Assembly (NCBI GenBank): GCA_958295875.1 | Contig: OY282379.1 | Span: forward strand, 2,046,001-2,110,000 | Reading direction: 5' to 3' | DNA: 64,000 nucleotides | Source: an uncultured Pseudomonadales bacterium | Lineage (GTDB): Bacteria; Pseudomonadota; Gammaproteobacteria; Pseudomonadales; Azotimanducaceae | In this document: positions 34,554 to 43,358 of the stretch, piece by piece | How positions within the stretch are numbered: position 1 is the stretch's first letter | Layout of the letters: each line of letters starts with the position of its first letter | The notes under the pieces: model-generated | Database searches by the model: none | Told to the model about the DNA's origin: nothing | Seen by the model: the letters and a program-made list of their open reading frames with translations, nothing else | Position numbers and translations under genes: made by a program

Positions 34554-35851
34554 TGGCGGAAGCCATCCTGCCCGCCACGTCCGCCCCGGCGCAAAAGGGT
34601 GGACGCGGGTTGTTCGCCGTCATCGCTTGGCGCAATCTGTGGCGCAATCCGCGCCGCACTTGGCTCACCGCCGGCGGCATCGCCTTCGGCATCGCCATCG
34701 TCGTGTTCATCATGTCGTTCCAAGCCGGGGTGTACGACGCCATGATCGACTTGGCGTCCCGCTTCGGCAGCGGCCATGTCCAAGTGCAGCATCCGGGCTA
34801 TTTCGACGATCCGCGCATCCGCAACACCATGCCGGGGGGCACAGAGCTCACGCGCCGGCTCGCCGCATTGCCGGAAGTGGCGGCGGCGGCGCCCCGCGCG
34901 GAAGCATTTGCCTTGGTTTCGGCGACCGGCGAATCCGGTGAAGAGCGGAGTTTTGGGGCGCAGGTGATTGGCGTGGAGCCGGCCTTGGAGGCCGGCGTGT
35001 CCAGTTTCGCCAAGAGCTTGGTCGCTGGGGACTACTTGGCCACCGCCGATGACGTGGCGGTGGGCGCCGGCGTCGCCCGCAACCTGAACCTCGCGGTCGG
35101 CGACGAGGTGGTGGTGCTCGGCACTGGGCGCGAGGGCAGCGTGGCGGCGTTGGCGCTCAATGTCGGCGGCATCTTCGAGACTGGCATCCCGAATGTCGAT
35201 CGCGCCATCGTGATGATGCAACTGGCCGTCATGCAGGACGGGTTTGATCTTGGCGGCGACGTGCATCGCGTGGTGCTCCGCGCCACGTCCATTCCCGCGG
35301 CGCCGGCATTGGCCGCCGCGGTGCGGGAGGAGTTGGCTGGGGCTGGGCTCGCCACGCTGGAGTGGCCGGAGCTCATGCCGGATATGGAGCAGAGCGTGCG
35401 CCTTGATACGTTGATGGGCGATGTGATGTTCGGCGTGTTGCTGATTCTCGTCACCTTCACCATCGTCAATGCGCTGGTGATGACGGTGTTCGAGCGCACC
35501 CGCGAGTTCGGCATGTTGCTGGCCATCGGCATGCGTCCGGCGGGGGTGATGGCGATGCTGCAGTTGGAAGCCCTTGCCATGTGGGCGTTGGGCGCCGCCA
35601 TCGGCGTTGGCGTCGTGTTGGCGCCGGTGCTCTACCTGCAGGCGTTCGGCTTTTCCTTGGACGGCGTGGCGGTGGAGTTGGCGGACAGCATGAACTTCCC
35701 GCTGCCGGAACGCCTCTACGCGGCCCTTGATGCGCGCGCCCTGTCGCTGTCTCCTGCCGTGCTCGGCGTCGCCACCCTCGCTGCGGCGTTCTTTGCTTCG
35801 CTCAGATTGCGCTCCATGCGGCCCGTGGACGCGCTTAGGGAGGACGAATAA
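34553..35851 (+). CDS. FtsX/LolCE-type ABC transporter permease 1
   Basis: 432 residues from ATG 34553 in TGATG. Layout is one N-terminal membrane helix (AWRNLWRNPRRTWLT then GIAFGIAIVVF), a periplasmic domain of about 230 residues, and three helices at the C end, as in LolC/LolE and MacB. VFERTREFGMLLAIGMRP is the ATPase-coupling loop. GHVQVQHPGYFDDPRIRNT recurs in the next two genes, showing a common origin. It should act with the ATPase at 38438 and the LolA-like protein. Confidence 0.85.
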   Translation: MAEAILPATSAPAQKGGRGLFAVIAWRNLWRNPRRTWLTAGGIAFGIAIVVFIMSFQAGVYDAMIDLASRFGSGHVQVQHPGYFDDPRIRNTMPGGTELTRRLAALPEVAAAAPRAEAFALVSATGESGEERSFGAQVIGVEPALEAGVSSFAKSLVAGDYLATADDVAVGAGVARNLNLAVGDEVVVLGTGREGSVAALALNVGGIFETGIPNVDRAIVMMQLAVMQDGFDLGGDVHRVVLRATSIPAAPALAAAVREELAGAGLATLEWPELMPDMEQSVRLDTLMGDVMFGVLLILVTFTIVNALVMTVFERTREFGMLLAIGMRPAGVMAMLQLEALAMWALGAAIGVGVVLAPVLYLQAFGFSLDGVAVELADSMNFPLPERLYAALDARALSLSPAVLGVATLAAAFFASLRLRSMRPVDALREDE

Positions 35852-37131
35852 TGTCCGAAGCCGCCATTGCCGCGCCGGTGCGCAGAAGCGCCGCGCCCGA
35901 CAGCTTGGTGACCATGGCGTGGCGCAACCTCTGGCGAGTGCGGCGCCGCACTTGGCTCACCGTCGCCGGCGTCGCCTTCGCCATTTTCTTCGTCGTGTTC
36001 GCGAATTCGATGCAACGCGGCACCTTTGCGGTGATGATCGACAACGTCACCGGCATCCTCTCCGGCCACGTGCAAGCCCAGCATCCCGCTTATCAGGACG
36101 ATCCGCGCCCGCGCAACACGGTGGCGGACGCCGCGGCGCTGCGCACGGCCATCATGGAGCAGCCCGGCGTGCGCGCGGCCACGTTGCGTGGCATGGCGTT
36201 CGCGTTGGTGTCTGCCGGCAGCGAAGGCCGTGAACGCACTTTCGGCGCACAGATCATCGGGATGGATCCAATCACCGAGTTCGCATCCATTCGCCGCCCC
36301 GCCACCGGGCGTTTCATCGCGGGCCCGGGCGAGGCGTTCATCGGCGCTGGCTTGGCGCGCAACCTGAACGCGAACGCCGGTGATGAGTTGGTCGTCTTGG
36401 GCACTGCCAAGGAGGGTGGCGTCGCCGCCGTCGCCGTGACGCTCGCCGGCACGTTCGAGAGCGGCATGACCGAGCTGGACCGCGCCACGCTGGCGCTGCA
36501 CTTCGAGGACTTCGCCGAGGCGTTTGGCTTGGGCGGCGAAGCCCATGCGGTGGCCATCTTGGCGGACGACTCGGCGGATGCCGAAGCGGTGGCGGAGCGC
36601 TTGGCCACGACGCTCGACGGCGGTGCCGCGCCCGTGCGTTTCGCCAGTTGGGAAACGCTGCGGCCCGAGCTCGTGCAATTCGTGGAACTCAAGGCTTGGG
36701 GTGCCTACCTCATCAGCGCGCTGCTCATCGTGTTGGTGACGTTCGGCGTGATGAACGCCTTTGTGATGGCCGTGTTCGAGCGCACCGCGGAGTTCGGCAT
36801 GTTGAAGGCCATCGGCATGACTCCGGGCGCCATCCGGCGCATGCTGCAGATCGAGGCGCTGTGGATGAGCGTGCTCGGCGTGGCGGTGGGCGTTGGCATT
36901 TCCGCGGCCGTGATCGGTGCGCTCAGCGCCGTGGGCATCAGCCTCGGCGAGGAGTACAGCGAAATGCTCGAGCGCTTCAACATGCCAGATCGGCTGTATC
37001 CAACCTTCGACTATGCGACTGCGTTCGGCATGGCGGCGCTGATGGTCGTTGCGGTGCAACTCGCGGCGCTCCTGCCCACCCGCCGCTTGCGCAAGCTGAA
37101 TGTCGTCGAAGCGCTGCGCGAGCAGGAGTGA
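35851..37131 (+). CDS. FtsX/LolCE-type ABC transporter permease 2
   Basis: 426 residues from ATG 35851 in TAATG. Same layout as its neighbours: AWRNLWRVRRRTWLT start, GHVQAQHPAYQDDPRPRNT in the periplasmic domain, VFERTAEFGMLKAIGMTP coupling loop, three C-terminal helices. It is clearly a tandem paralogue of permease 1. Three FtsX permeases with one ATPase implies either alternative pairs or an unusual assembly. Confidence 0.85.
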   Translation: MSEAAIAAPVRRSAAPDSLVTMAWRNLWRVRRRTWLTVAGVAFAIFFVVFANSMQRGTFAVMIDNVTGILSGHVQAQHPAYQDDPRPRNTVADAAALRTAIMEQPGVRAATLRGMAFALVSAGSEGRERTFGAQIIGMDPITEFASIRRPATGRFIAGPGEAFIGAGLARNLNANAGDELVVLGTAKEGGVAAVAVTLAGTFESGMTELDRATLALHFEDFAEAFGLGGEAHAVAILADDSADAEAVAERLATTLDGGAAPVRFASWETLRPELVQFVELKAWGAYLISALLIVLVTFGVMNAFVMAVFERTAEFGMLKAIGMTPGAIRRMLQIEALWMSVLGVAVGVGISAAVIGALSAVGISLGEEYSEMLERFNMPDRLYPTFDYATAFGMAALMVVAVQLAALLPTRRLRKLNVVEALREQE

Positions 37132-37165
37132 CCAGCGTGACGGGTGCAATCATGGAGGGGCGGCG

Positions 37166-38389
37166 TTGAATCCGATGCTCTTGTTTCAGTTGAGCTGGCG
37201 GAACCTATGGCGCCGCCGGCGCCGCAATGGTCTGCTGCTCGCGGCCATCTCGTTCGCCGTTGCCGGCGTGGTGGTGCTCAACTCCTTCATCCGCGGCCTG
37301 CAGGTGCAGACGATGCAGACGGCGGTGAACAACATGAACGGCCACGTCAAAGTGTTGGCGCCCGGCTATCTGGACGATCCGGGCATCGCCAAGAGCTTCG
37401 ATCTCGCCAAGGAGTGGCGCCCGGACGCCTTGGAAGGCATTGAAGCGGAAATGGTTGCTGGCTGGGCGTCTCGGGTGCGGGTGCCAGCGGTGGTGATGAG
37501 CGAGCGTGAGACGCGCGGCGTGCAGCTGGTCGGCATCGACCCGGCGGCCGAGGCCATCTCTTTCATTGGCGACATGGCGGTGGAGGGCGAGCGGCTGTCT
37601 GGCCCGGAAGACCGGCGTTTGCTGGTGGGCAGGGCGTTGGCCGGGCAACTCGAAACCGCCGCTGGGCGGCGCATCGTGCTCATCACCCAAGGGGCGGATG
37701 GCCGCAATCGCGAGGCCGGTTACCGCATCGCCGGGCTGTACGACACCGAAGGCGAAGGCTTGGAGAAGGCATTCCTGTTCACTGGCATCGCCAACGTGCA
37801 GAACTTGCTTGACGCAAGCGTCATCACTGAACTCTCGGTGCGCCTGACCGAAGATCGCCACAGCCCGAGCGTGCTGTCACGCATGATCGACGCGTTGACG
37901 GGCTTGGACGTGCTCACTTGGCAAGACTTGGAGCCCACCGCGGCCGCCATGTATGAGTTCGTGGACCTCGCCATCGCGATGTGGTTCCTCATCGTCATGG
38001 GCGCGCTCGCGTTTGGCCTCATCAACACGTTGGTGACGGCGGTGATGGAGCGCACCCGCGAGCTAGGCATGTTGCGCGCCGTGGGCATGCGGCCGCGCGC
38101 GGTGGTCGTGCAGGTGGTCGTTGAATCCATGCTCATCATGGTGCTCGGCATCGTCATCGGCTTGGCGTTGGGGATGCTCCTGTATCTGCCAATGGCTTCG
38201 GGCATCGACTTGTCGGCGTTCGCGGCGGCGACGGAGGAGTTTGGGTTCAGCGCGTTGATGGTGCCGAAGCTGGAAGCGGGGGACATCTGGCTCGTCGTCT
38301 CGCTCGCCATCGTGATCGGCTTGTTGGCCAGCGTCTATCCTGCTTGGCGTTCAGTGAAGATCACGCCTCTAGAGGCCATGCGCCGCTAG
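37166..38389 (+). CDS. FtsX/LolCE-type ABC transporter permease 3
   Basis: 407 residues from TTG 37166, 5 bases after GGAGGGG; ATG 37175 is too far from it. Pattern SWRNLWRRRRRNGLLL, GHVKVLAPGYLDDPG and VMERTRELGMLRAVGMRP matches the other two but is the most divergent, the last with the coupling loop VMER in place of VFER. 34 bases separate it from permease 2. Confidence 0.84.
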   Translation: MNPMLLFQLSWRNLWRRRRRNGLLLAAISFAVAGVVVLNSFIRGLQVQTMQTAVNNMNGHVKVLAPGYLDDPGIAKSFDLAKEWRPDALEGIEAEMVAGWASRVRVPAVVMSERETRGVQLVGIDPAAEAISFIGDMAVEGERLSGPEDRRLLVGRALAGQLETAAGRRIVLITQGADGRNREAGYRIAGLYDTEGEGLEKAFLFTGIANVQNLLDASVITELSVRLTEDRHSPSVLSRMIDALTGLDVLTWQDLEPTAAAMYEFVDLAIAMWFLIVMGALAFGLINTLVTAVMERTRELGMLRAVGMRPRAVVVQVVVESMLIMVLGIVIGLALGMLLYLPMASGIDLSAFAAATEEFGFSALMVPKLEAGDIWLVVSLAIVIGLLASVYPAWRSVKITPLEAMRR

Positions 38390-38437
38390 GTCGGTTGCGC
38401 TGCAAGAGGCCGGTTGGGCTGCAAGGGAGAAGTGGAG

Positions 38438-39136
38438 ATGTCCGATCTAGTGGTGAGTTGCGAGGGCATCACGCGGGTGTACGCTGACGATGCCGTGCCG
38501 GTGCATGCGTTGCGCGGCGTGGATTTCGAGGTGCGGCGCGGCGAGTGGACGAGCCTCGCCGGGCCTTCCGGCTCCGGCAAATCCACCTTGCTGCATGTCA
38601 TCGGCGGGCTGGACCGCCCCACCAATGGCGAGGTCAACGTGGATGGGCAGCGCTTGGGCGGATTGTCTGAATCGCAGCTCTCGGATTTGCGCCTCAACAA
38701 GATCGGCTTCGTCTTTCAGGCATATAACCTGATCCCCGTGCTCACCGCGGTGGAGAACGTCGAGTTCATCATGCAACTGCAGGGGGTTGGCGCCGCGGAA
38801 CGCCAAACGCGGGCGCGGGAGACGCTCACGCGCTTGGGGTTGGATGACATTGGCGACCGGCGCCCGGGCGAACTCTCCGGCGGCCAGCAGCAGCGGGTGG
38901 CGGTGGCGCGCGCTGTGGTGACGGAGCCAGTGCTGTTGCTGGCGGACGAACCCAGCGCGAACTTGGATTCCAGCACCACGCAAGATCTGCTGGAACTGTT
39001 GCGCAACGTCAACGAGCAGCATGGCGTCACCATCGTCACGGCCACGCACGACCCGATGGTGATGGACTACGCGCAACGCCGCGTGCGCCTGCGCGATGGC
39101 GCCATCGAGCACGACGAGTCTTCGTCGGGAGCGTGA
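38438..39136 (+). CDS. LolD/MacB-type ABC transporter ATP-binding protein
   Basis: 232 residues from ATG 38438, preceded by GGGAGAAGTGGAG. Walker A GPSGSGKST, Q-loop VFQAYNLIP, signature LSGGQQQRVAVARA, Walker B LLLADEPSANLD and H-loop TATHDP are all intact. The type that powers FtsX permeases. It is the only ATPase in the operon and should serve all three. Stop overlaps the next GTG by 4 bases. Confidence 0.9.
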   Translation: MSDLVVSCEGITRVYADDAVPVHALRGVDFEVRRGEWTSLAGPSGSGKSTLLHVIGGLDRPTNGEVNVDGQRLGGLSESQLSDLRLNKIGFVFQAYNLIPVLTAVENVEFIMQLQGVGAAERQTRARETLTRLGLDDIGDRRPGELSGGQQQRVAVARAVVTEPVLLLADEPSANLDSSTTQDLLELLRNVNEQHGVTIVTATHDPMVMDYAQRRVRLRDGAIEHDESSSGA

Positions 39137-40470
39137 CCGTGCGCCGCTCGACGCGGCGGTTGGTGGCGCCGTCCAAATGCTGGCGTTGGCTTGGGTACAG
39201 TGCGCTGCGGAACTTAGGTCTCGTTGGCTTGAGTCTCGCCGGCGTTACAGCGAGCCTGTCTGCGGCCGCCGATGGCGCCGAAATCAAGGCGCGGCTGAAG
39301 TGGCTTTCCTCCGCCGCGAGCCTGCCGGCCGAGGACGTGCTGCGTCGCCAAGATGGCACCCCGGCTTACGATCACAGCGGCAGCCTGCGGGTGCTCGCCC
39401 GCGCCGAGGCCGAGCCGCCAGGCGATGGCGAGGGGCAGTTGCGCTTCAGCGTGGACTATTCGTTGGCGTGGCTCTCAGGCGATTCGTTCACCTTCGCCAA
39501 CGCCCTGCAGCAAACGTTGGAGCAGGTGCCGACTGAGGATGCAACGCGGCTCTTGAACCTCACTTGGGTCATCGATGATGGCCGTCGCCATCGCGCCCTG
39601 CACCGCCTCGACCGCTTTGCCGTGGAGTACCGGCGGCCGAACCTCGCCATCACGTTGGGGCGCCAAGTGGTGAGTTGGGGCAGCGGGCGCGTGTTCCAAC
39701 CGATGGACTTGTTCAATCCGTTCGCCCCCACCACCATCGACCGGGACTACAAGCCCGGCGACGACATCGCCTTGGTGGAGCGGCGCTTCGGCAACCAAGA
39801 CATGCAGTTCCTCTATGTGGCGCGGCGCGACCGCGGCGGGGACGTGGAGGATGACGTCGCGAGCTATGCCTTGAAGTGGCACGGCTTGTTCGGCGGCCAC
39901 GAGGTGGAAGCGGTGGCCGCGCGCCACTACGCGGACGACTTCTTGGGCCTCACCCTGCGCATGCCGTTGGGCCCCACCGTGTTCCGCACGGACGTGACGG
40001 GCACTCGGCTGGACGGCGACGACACTTGGCGCGTCTCCGGCATCGCCAACGTTGACTTGGCGTTCGACTTGTTCGGGCGCTCGGCCTTTGCCTTTCTCGA
40101 GTACTTCCACAATGGCTTTGGCGTGAGTGAACTGCCGGCTTCGCAGGGCGACTTGCCCAGCCCATTGCTGGCGCGGCTGGGGCGGGGCGAGTTGTTCAAC
40201 ATGCAGCGCGACTACCTCGCCTTTGGCGCCAGCCTGCAATGGCATCCGTTGTGGACGCAGTCCCTTACTGTCATCTCGAACTTGAATGACGGATCGAGCC
40301 TGCTGCAAACGTCGGTGAACTACGAACCCTCGGACTTCACGCGGATGCAGGCGGGCTTCACCACCGCGTTGGGCAGCGCCGGCAAGGAGTTTGGCGGTGC
40401 GCCGGTGGCGCCCGGCGTCACCAGCGGCGGCGGCACCCGGGGGTTCCTGCGGTTTGTGTACTTTCGCTAG
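39133..40470 (+). CDS. predicted outer-membrane beta-barrel protein
   Basis: 445 residues from GTG 39133, overlapping the ATPase stop. A hydrophobic stretch (residues about 27-46) ends at an alanine-rich site and should be a signal peptide. The rest alternates polar and hydrophobic residues in many short strands (RFAVEYRRPNLAITLGRQVVSWG; SLTVISNLNDGSSLLQTSVNYEP) and ends in VYFR, an aromatic end close to the OMP insertion signal. A weak likeness to DUF1302-type outer-membrane proteins is possible. Its place closing the LolA-ABC operon suggests an outer-membrane acceptor. Confidence 0.65.
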   Translation: MTVRRSTRRLVAPSKCWRWLGYSALRNLGLVGLSLAGVTASLSAAADGAEIKARLKWLSSAASLPAEDVLRRQDGTPAYDHSGSLRVLARAEAEPPGDGEGQLRFSVDYSLAWLSGDSFTFANALQQTLEQVPTEDATRLLNLTWVIDDGRRHRALHRLDRFAVEYRRPNLAITLGRQVVSWGSGRVFQPMDLFNPFAPTTIDRDYKPGDDIALVERRFGNQDMQFLYVARRDRGGDVEDDVASYALKWHGLFGGHEVEAVAARHYADDFLGLTLRMPLGPTVFRTDVTGTRLDGDDTWRVSGIANVDLAFDLFGRSAFAFLEYFHNGFGVSELPASQGDLPSPLLARLGRGELFNMQRDYLAFGASLQWHPLWTQSLTVISNLNDGSSLLQTSVNYEPSDFTRMQAGFTTALGSAGKEFGGAPVAPGVTSGGGTRGFLRFVYFR

Positions 40471-40593
40471 GTGCTGGGGGCGTTTAGGGCGAAGCGCTTG
40501 CGGCTCGTGCGTGGCGCTGCGGCCCATGGCGTAGGCTCGAAGGTGGGCGCGCTGAGTGTGGGCGAGTCAAGATGGGCTGGCTAAGGTGACTGC

Positions 40594-40962
40594 GTGAAGC
40601 CTAGCCACAGCGGGTTCACCCGCTTGGTGCATGCCACGCGCTATTCCGCGCACGGCTTGCGGGCGGCGTGGCGCCATGAATCCGCCTTTCGCCAAGAGTG
40701 CGCCGCAGCGGCCGTGCTTGTGCCGTGCGCCCTGTGGCTCGCGGAGACGGGAACGCAAGCGGCGCTGCTCATCGCCGTCACCGGGCTCGTGCTCGTTGTC
40801 GAACTCCTGAACTCGGCGGTGGAGGCAGTGGTGGACCGGATCGGCCCCGAGCGCCATGAACTCGCGGGGCGCGCCAAGGACATGGGCTCCGCCGCCGTCT
40901 GCGTCAGCCTAGTGCTCTTGGTGGCGACCTGGGCGTTGGTGGCATGGGATCGGTTCACCTGA
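40594..40962 (+). CDS. dgkA: diacylglycerol kinase
   Basis: 122 residues, three predicted membrane helices, the usual DgkA size. The signature ELLNSAVEAVVDRIG near residue 70 and ESAFRQE near 30 carry the catalytic and metal-binding acids. It recycles diacylglycerol, notably that released when membrane glycans are made. Single gene, convergent with the FAH-family gene. Confidence 0.92.
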   Translation: MKPSHSGFTRLVHATRYSAHGLRAAWRHESAFRQECAAAAVLVPCALWLAETGTQAALLIAVTGLVLVVELLNSAVEAVVDRIGPERHELAGRAKDMGSAAVCVSLVLLVATWALVAWDRFT

Positions 40963-41028
40963 TCGGACGCCCAAACGCCCGGCGACGGTGCGCAACCCTG
41001 TGTGGCTGGAACCGCGTCGGGGCGCGCG

Positions 41029-41904
41029 TCAAACGATGACCGTTTGCCCGTCCTCCGCCGCCACCTCACATTGGATGTAGCCCAACTTGTCGATCTCCAC
41101 GCGCACCGTGTCGCCGGCCTTGAGCCACTGCGGCGGACGCATCGCTGCGGCGACGCCGGATGGCGTGCCGGTGAAGATGACGTCCCCAGGTTCCAGCGTG
41201 AACGCTTGGGTGAGGTGGGCGATCTGGTCAAAGCAGTTGAACACCAAGTGCTTCGAGTTGGACTCTTGGCGTTTCTCGCCGTTCACGAAGGAGCGCAAGC
41301 CCAGCGTGTGCGGGTCTCCCACTTCATCCGGCGTCACCAGCCAAGGGCCGAACGGCGCGTGGCTGTCGAAGGATTTGCCGATTTGCATGGTCTGTGAACG
41401 CATCTGCCAATCGCGCACGCTCACGTCGTTGCCGCAGCAGAACCCGGCGATCACTTCGCTGGCGCGCTCCTTCGGCACATGCTTGGCGCGCTTGCCGATC
41501 ACGTAGACCAGTTCGGCCTCGTAGTCCAGCATGTCCGACGCCACTGGCTTGGCGATGGGCGCGTAAGGCGGGTTCACAGCCGTCACCTGCTTGTTGAACC
41601 ACACCTGCGTCTTCGGCGGCTCGGCGCCGGTCTCTTCGATGTGGTCTCGGTAGTTCAAGCCGATGGCGAGGATCTTGCCGGGCCGCGGCACCGGCGCCAT
41701 GAGCTCCACCTGGTCTATGCCGAGGGCATGGTCGCCCTCCGTTTGGCAGCTGCGGGCGCGGGCGAGCGCCGCATCGCCGGCGGCGAGGAACGCCGTCATG
41801 TCGGTTGGCAGCTCCGGCGCCGCGGCACTCAGGTCGATGACCAGTTCGCCGACAACGACGCCGATGCGCTCGCGTCCGCCGTGGCTGAATGTGGCGAGTT
41901 TCAT
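41029..41904 (-). CDS. fumarylacetoacetate hydrolase family protein
   Basis: 291 residues. NYRDHIEETG near residue 91, DYEAELVYVIGK near 132 and FTGTPSGV near 255 are the FAH metal and active-site blocks. Members hydrolyse or isomerise beta-diketo acids in aromatic degradation. It is followed 9 bases upstream on the same strand by an alpha/beta hydrolase. Exact substrate unknown. Confidence 0.85.
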   Translation of the reverse strand: MKLATFSHGGRERIGVVVGELVIDLSAAAPELPTDMTAFLAAGDAALARARSCQTEGDHALGIDQVELMAPVPRPGKILAIGLNYRDHIEETGAEPPKTQVWFNKQVTAVNPPYAPIAKPVASDMLDYEAELVYVIGKRAKHVPKERASEVIAGFCCGNDVSVRDWQMRSQTMQIGKSFDSHAPFGPWLVTPDEVGDPHTLGLRSFVNGEKRQESNSKHLVFNCFDQIAHLTQAFTLEPGDVIFTGTPSGVAAAMRPPQWLKAGDTVRVEIDKLGYIQCEVAAEDGQTVIV

Positions 41905-41913
41905 GGGGTCTCC

Positions 41914-42636
41914 TTATTCCGTCGCCGTCTCCGCCAAAGGCGAGCACTGCGCCGCGGCGGACAGCGTGTGGGTAACGAAGTGGTGCGCGTGGCCGGCCAT
42001 CTCGGTGAAGATGTCGTCGCTGCGCGCGCGATGGCGCTTGCGCGTCTTGTAGCCGTGGTCGCCATCGTCCAACCAAGCCAGCGTTGCGCCGTTGCGCGTG
42101 ACAACTTGTTTCAGCAAGGCGGCATCCGCCATCGCGTCCCGGGTGCCGCTGAGAAACAGCATCGGCGCGCCCACGGCATCCAAGTGGGCGGCGCGGTCTA
42201 TCGCTGGCTGCTGCGGGCGGTGCAGGGGGAACGCGCATAGGATGAGGCCGGCGACGTCGAGCGGGCGCTCGGCGGCCGCGTGGGTGGCCATGCGGCCGCC
42301 GAAGCTGTGTCCGCCGAGGAAGAGCGGCCCATCGACGAGCTCGCGTGCGAACCTCACCGCCGCTTCGATGGCGCCGATGGTGATCGGCTTCGCGTCCACG
42401 CGGTTTTTCTTTGCTTCCTTGAACGGAAAGTTGAAGCGCAGGGTGGCGATGCCCACGGCGGCGAACGCCAGCGCGATGGCTTGCATGTTGGCGTGGCGCA
42501 TGTCGGCGCCGGCGCCGTGGCCAAACACCAGCGTCGCCAAGGGCGATGCGCCGGCCAGATGCAAGGCGCTCACGCTTGAGACTGGGCCGTGGGCGAGGGC
42601 AATGGAGTGTTCGGTGGCTTGCACGCCGCCATCCAT
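41914..42636 (-). CDS. alpha/beta hydrolase, dienelactone/KANL3-like
   Basis: 240 residues. FGHGAGADMRH near residue 38 is the oxyanion block, GGHSFGGRM near 110 the nucleophile elbow, FLSGTRDAM the aspartate region and DGDHGYK the histidine. This arrangement resembles the KANL3/Tex30 group. Seven bases after the ClpP-like gene ends. Confidence 0.75.
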   Translation of the reverse strand: MDGGVQATEHSIALAHGPVSSVSALHLAGASPLATLVFGHGAGADMRHANMQAIALAFAAVGIATLRFNFPFKEAKKNRVDAKPITIGAIEAAVRFARELVDGPLFLGGHSFGGRMATHAAAERPLDVAGLILCAFPLHRPQQPAIDRAAHLDAVGAPMLFLSGTRDAMADAALLKQVVTRNGATLAWLDDGDHGYKTRKRHRARSDDIFTEMAGHAHHFVTHTLSAAAQCSPLAETATE

Positions 42637-42643
42637 GCGCGGC

Positions 42644-43252
42644 TTAAGTGGCGGGCAACTCGTCCGCCGTTGCGATGATGCGCCCGACGAGGCCGTACTC
42701 CACAGATTCCTCCGCGCTCAGCCAGTGGTCGCGGTCTGTGTCGGCGGTGACGCGCTCCAACGGCTGGCCAGTGCGCTCTGCGATGACGCGGTTGATGCGC
42801 TCGCGGGTTTTGAGAATCTCGCGGGCGTGAATCTCGATGTCCGAGGCGTCGCCACCGAAGCCCCCGGCGGGCTGATGGATGAGGAAGCGGGTGTTCGGCA
42901 GCGCGAAACGCTGCTCGCGTTCCGCCGCAAGGTAGATGTGCGTGGCGATGCTGCCCACCCAACCCGTGCCAACCGTGCGCACCACTGGCTTCACGTAGCG
43001 GATCATGTCGAAGATGGTGTCGCCGGATTCCACATGGCCGCCCGGCGAGCCGATGAACAGGGTGATCGGCTCTTCGCCCTCGAAGGAGAGCGCCAACAGG
43101 CGTTCCGCGGCGCGTTGCGCCATGGCCTTGTCGATCTCGCCGAAGATCGTCAAGGTGCGGTGTTTGAGCAGGGTGTTGTCGAGGAGGGCGAACTGCTTCG
43201 CGGCTTGCGCGGCTTCCTCAACGCCATCGAGTCGTGGCATCGCCGAACTCAT
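42644..43252 (-). CDS. divergent ClpP-type serine protease subunit
   Basis: 202 residues. The triad can be placed as S101 (TGWVGSIAT), H126 (FLIHQPAGG) and D175 (DTDRDHW). The usual GQAASMGA around serine is changed to GWVGSIAT, and there is no ClpX/ClpA or tig gene nearby, so this is not the housekeeping copy. IEIHAREILKTRERIN is normal ClpP. It resembles second ClpP paralogues of some proteobacteria. Start ATG 43252. Confidence 0.8.
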   Translation of the reverse strand: MSSAMPRLDGVEEAAQAAKQFALLDNTLLKHRTLTIFGEIDKAMAQRAAERLLALSFEGEEPITLFIGSPGGHVESGDTIFDMIRYVKPVVRTVGTGWVGSIATHIYLAAEREQRFALPNTRFLIHQPAGGFGGDASDIEIHAREILKTRERINRVIAERTGQPLERVTADTDRDHWLSAEESVEYGLVGRIIATADELPAT

Positions 43253-43358
43253 CCGGGAAAGCGGGCGATGTTACCATGCCGGCATTGGGCGAGGCCGCGG
43301 CGTGGGCGCGTGCCAAGCCATCACCTTGGCGAACAAGAGCGGCTTGAGAGGAGACGCC

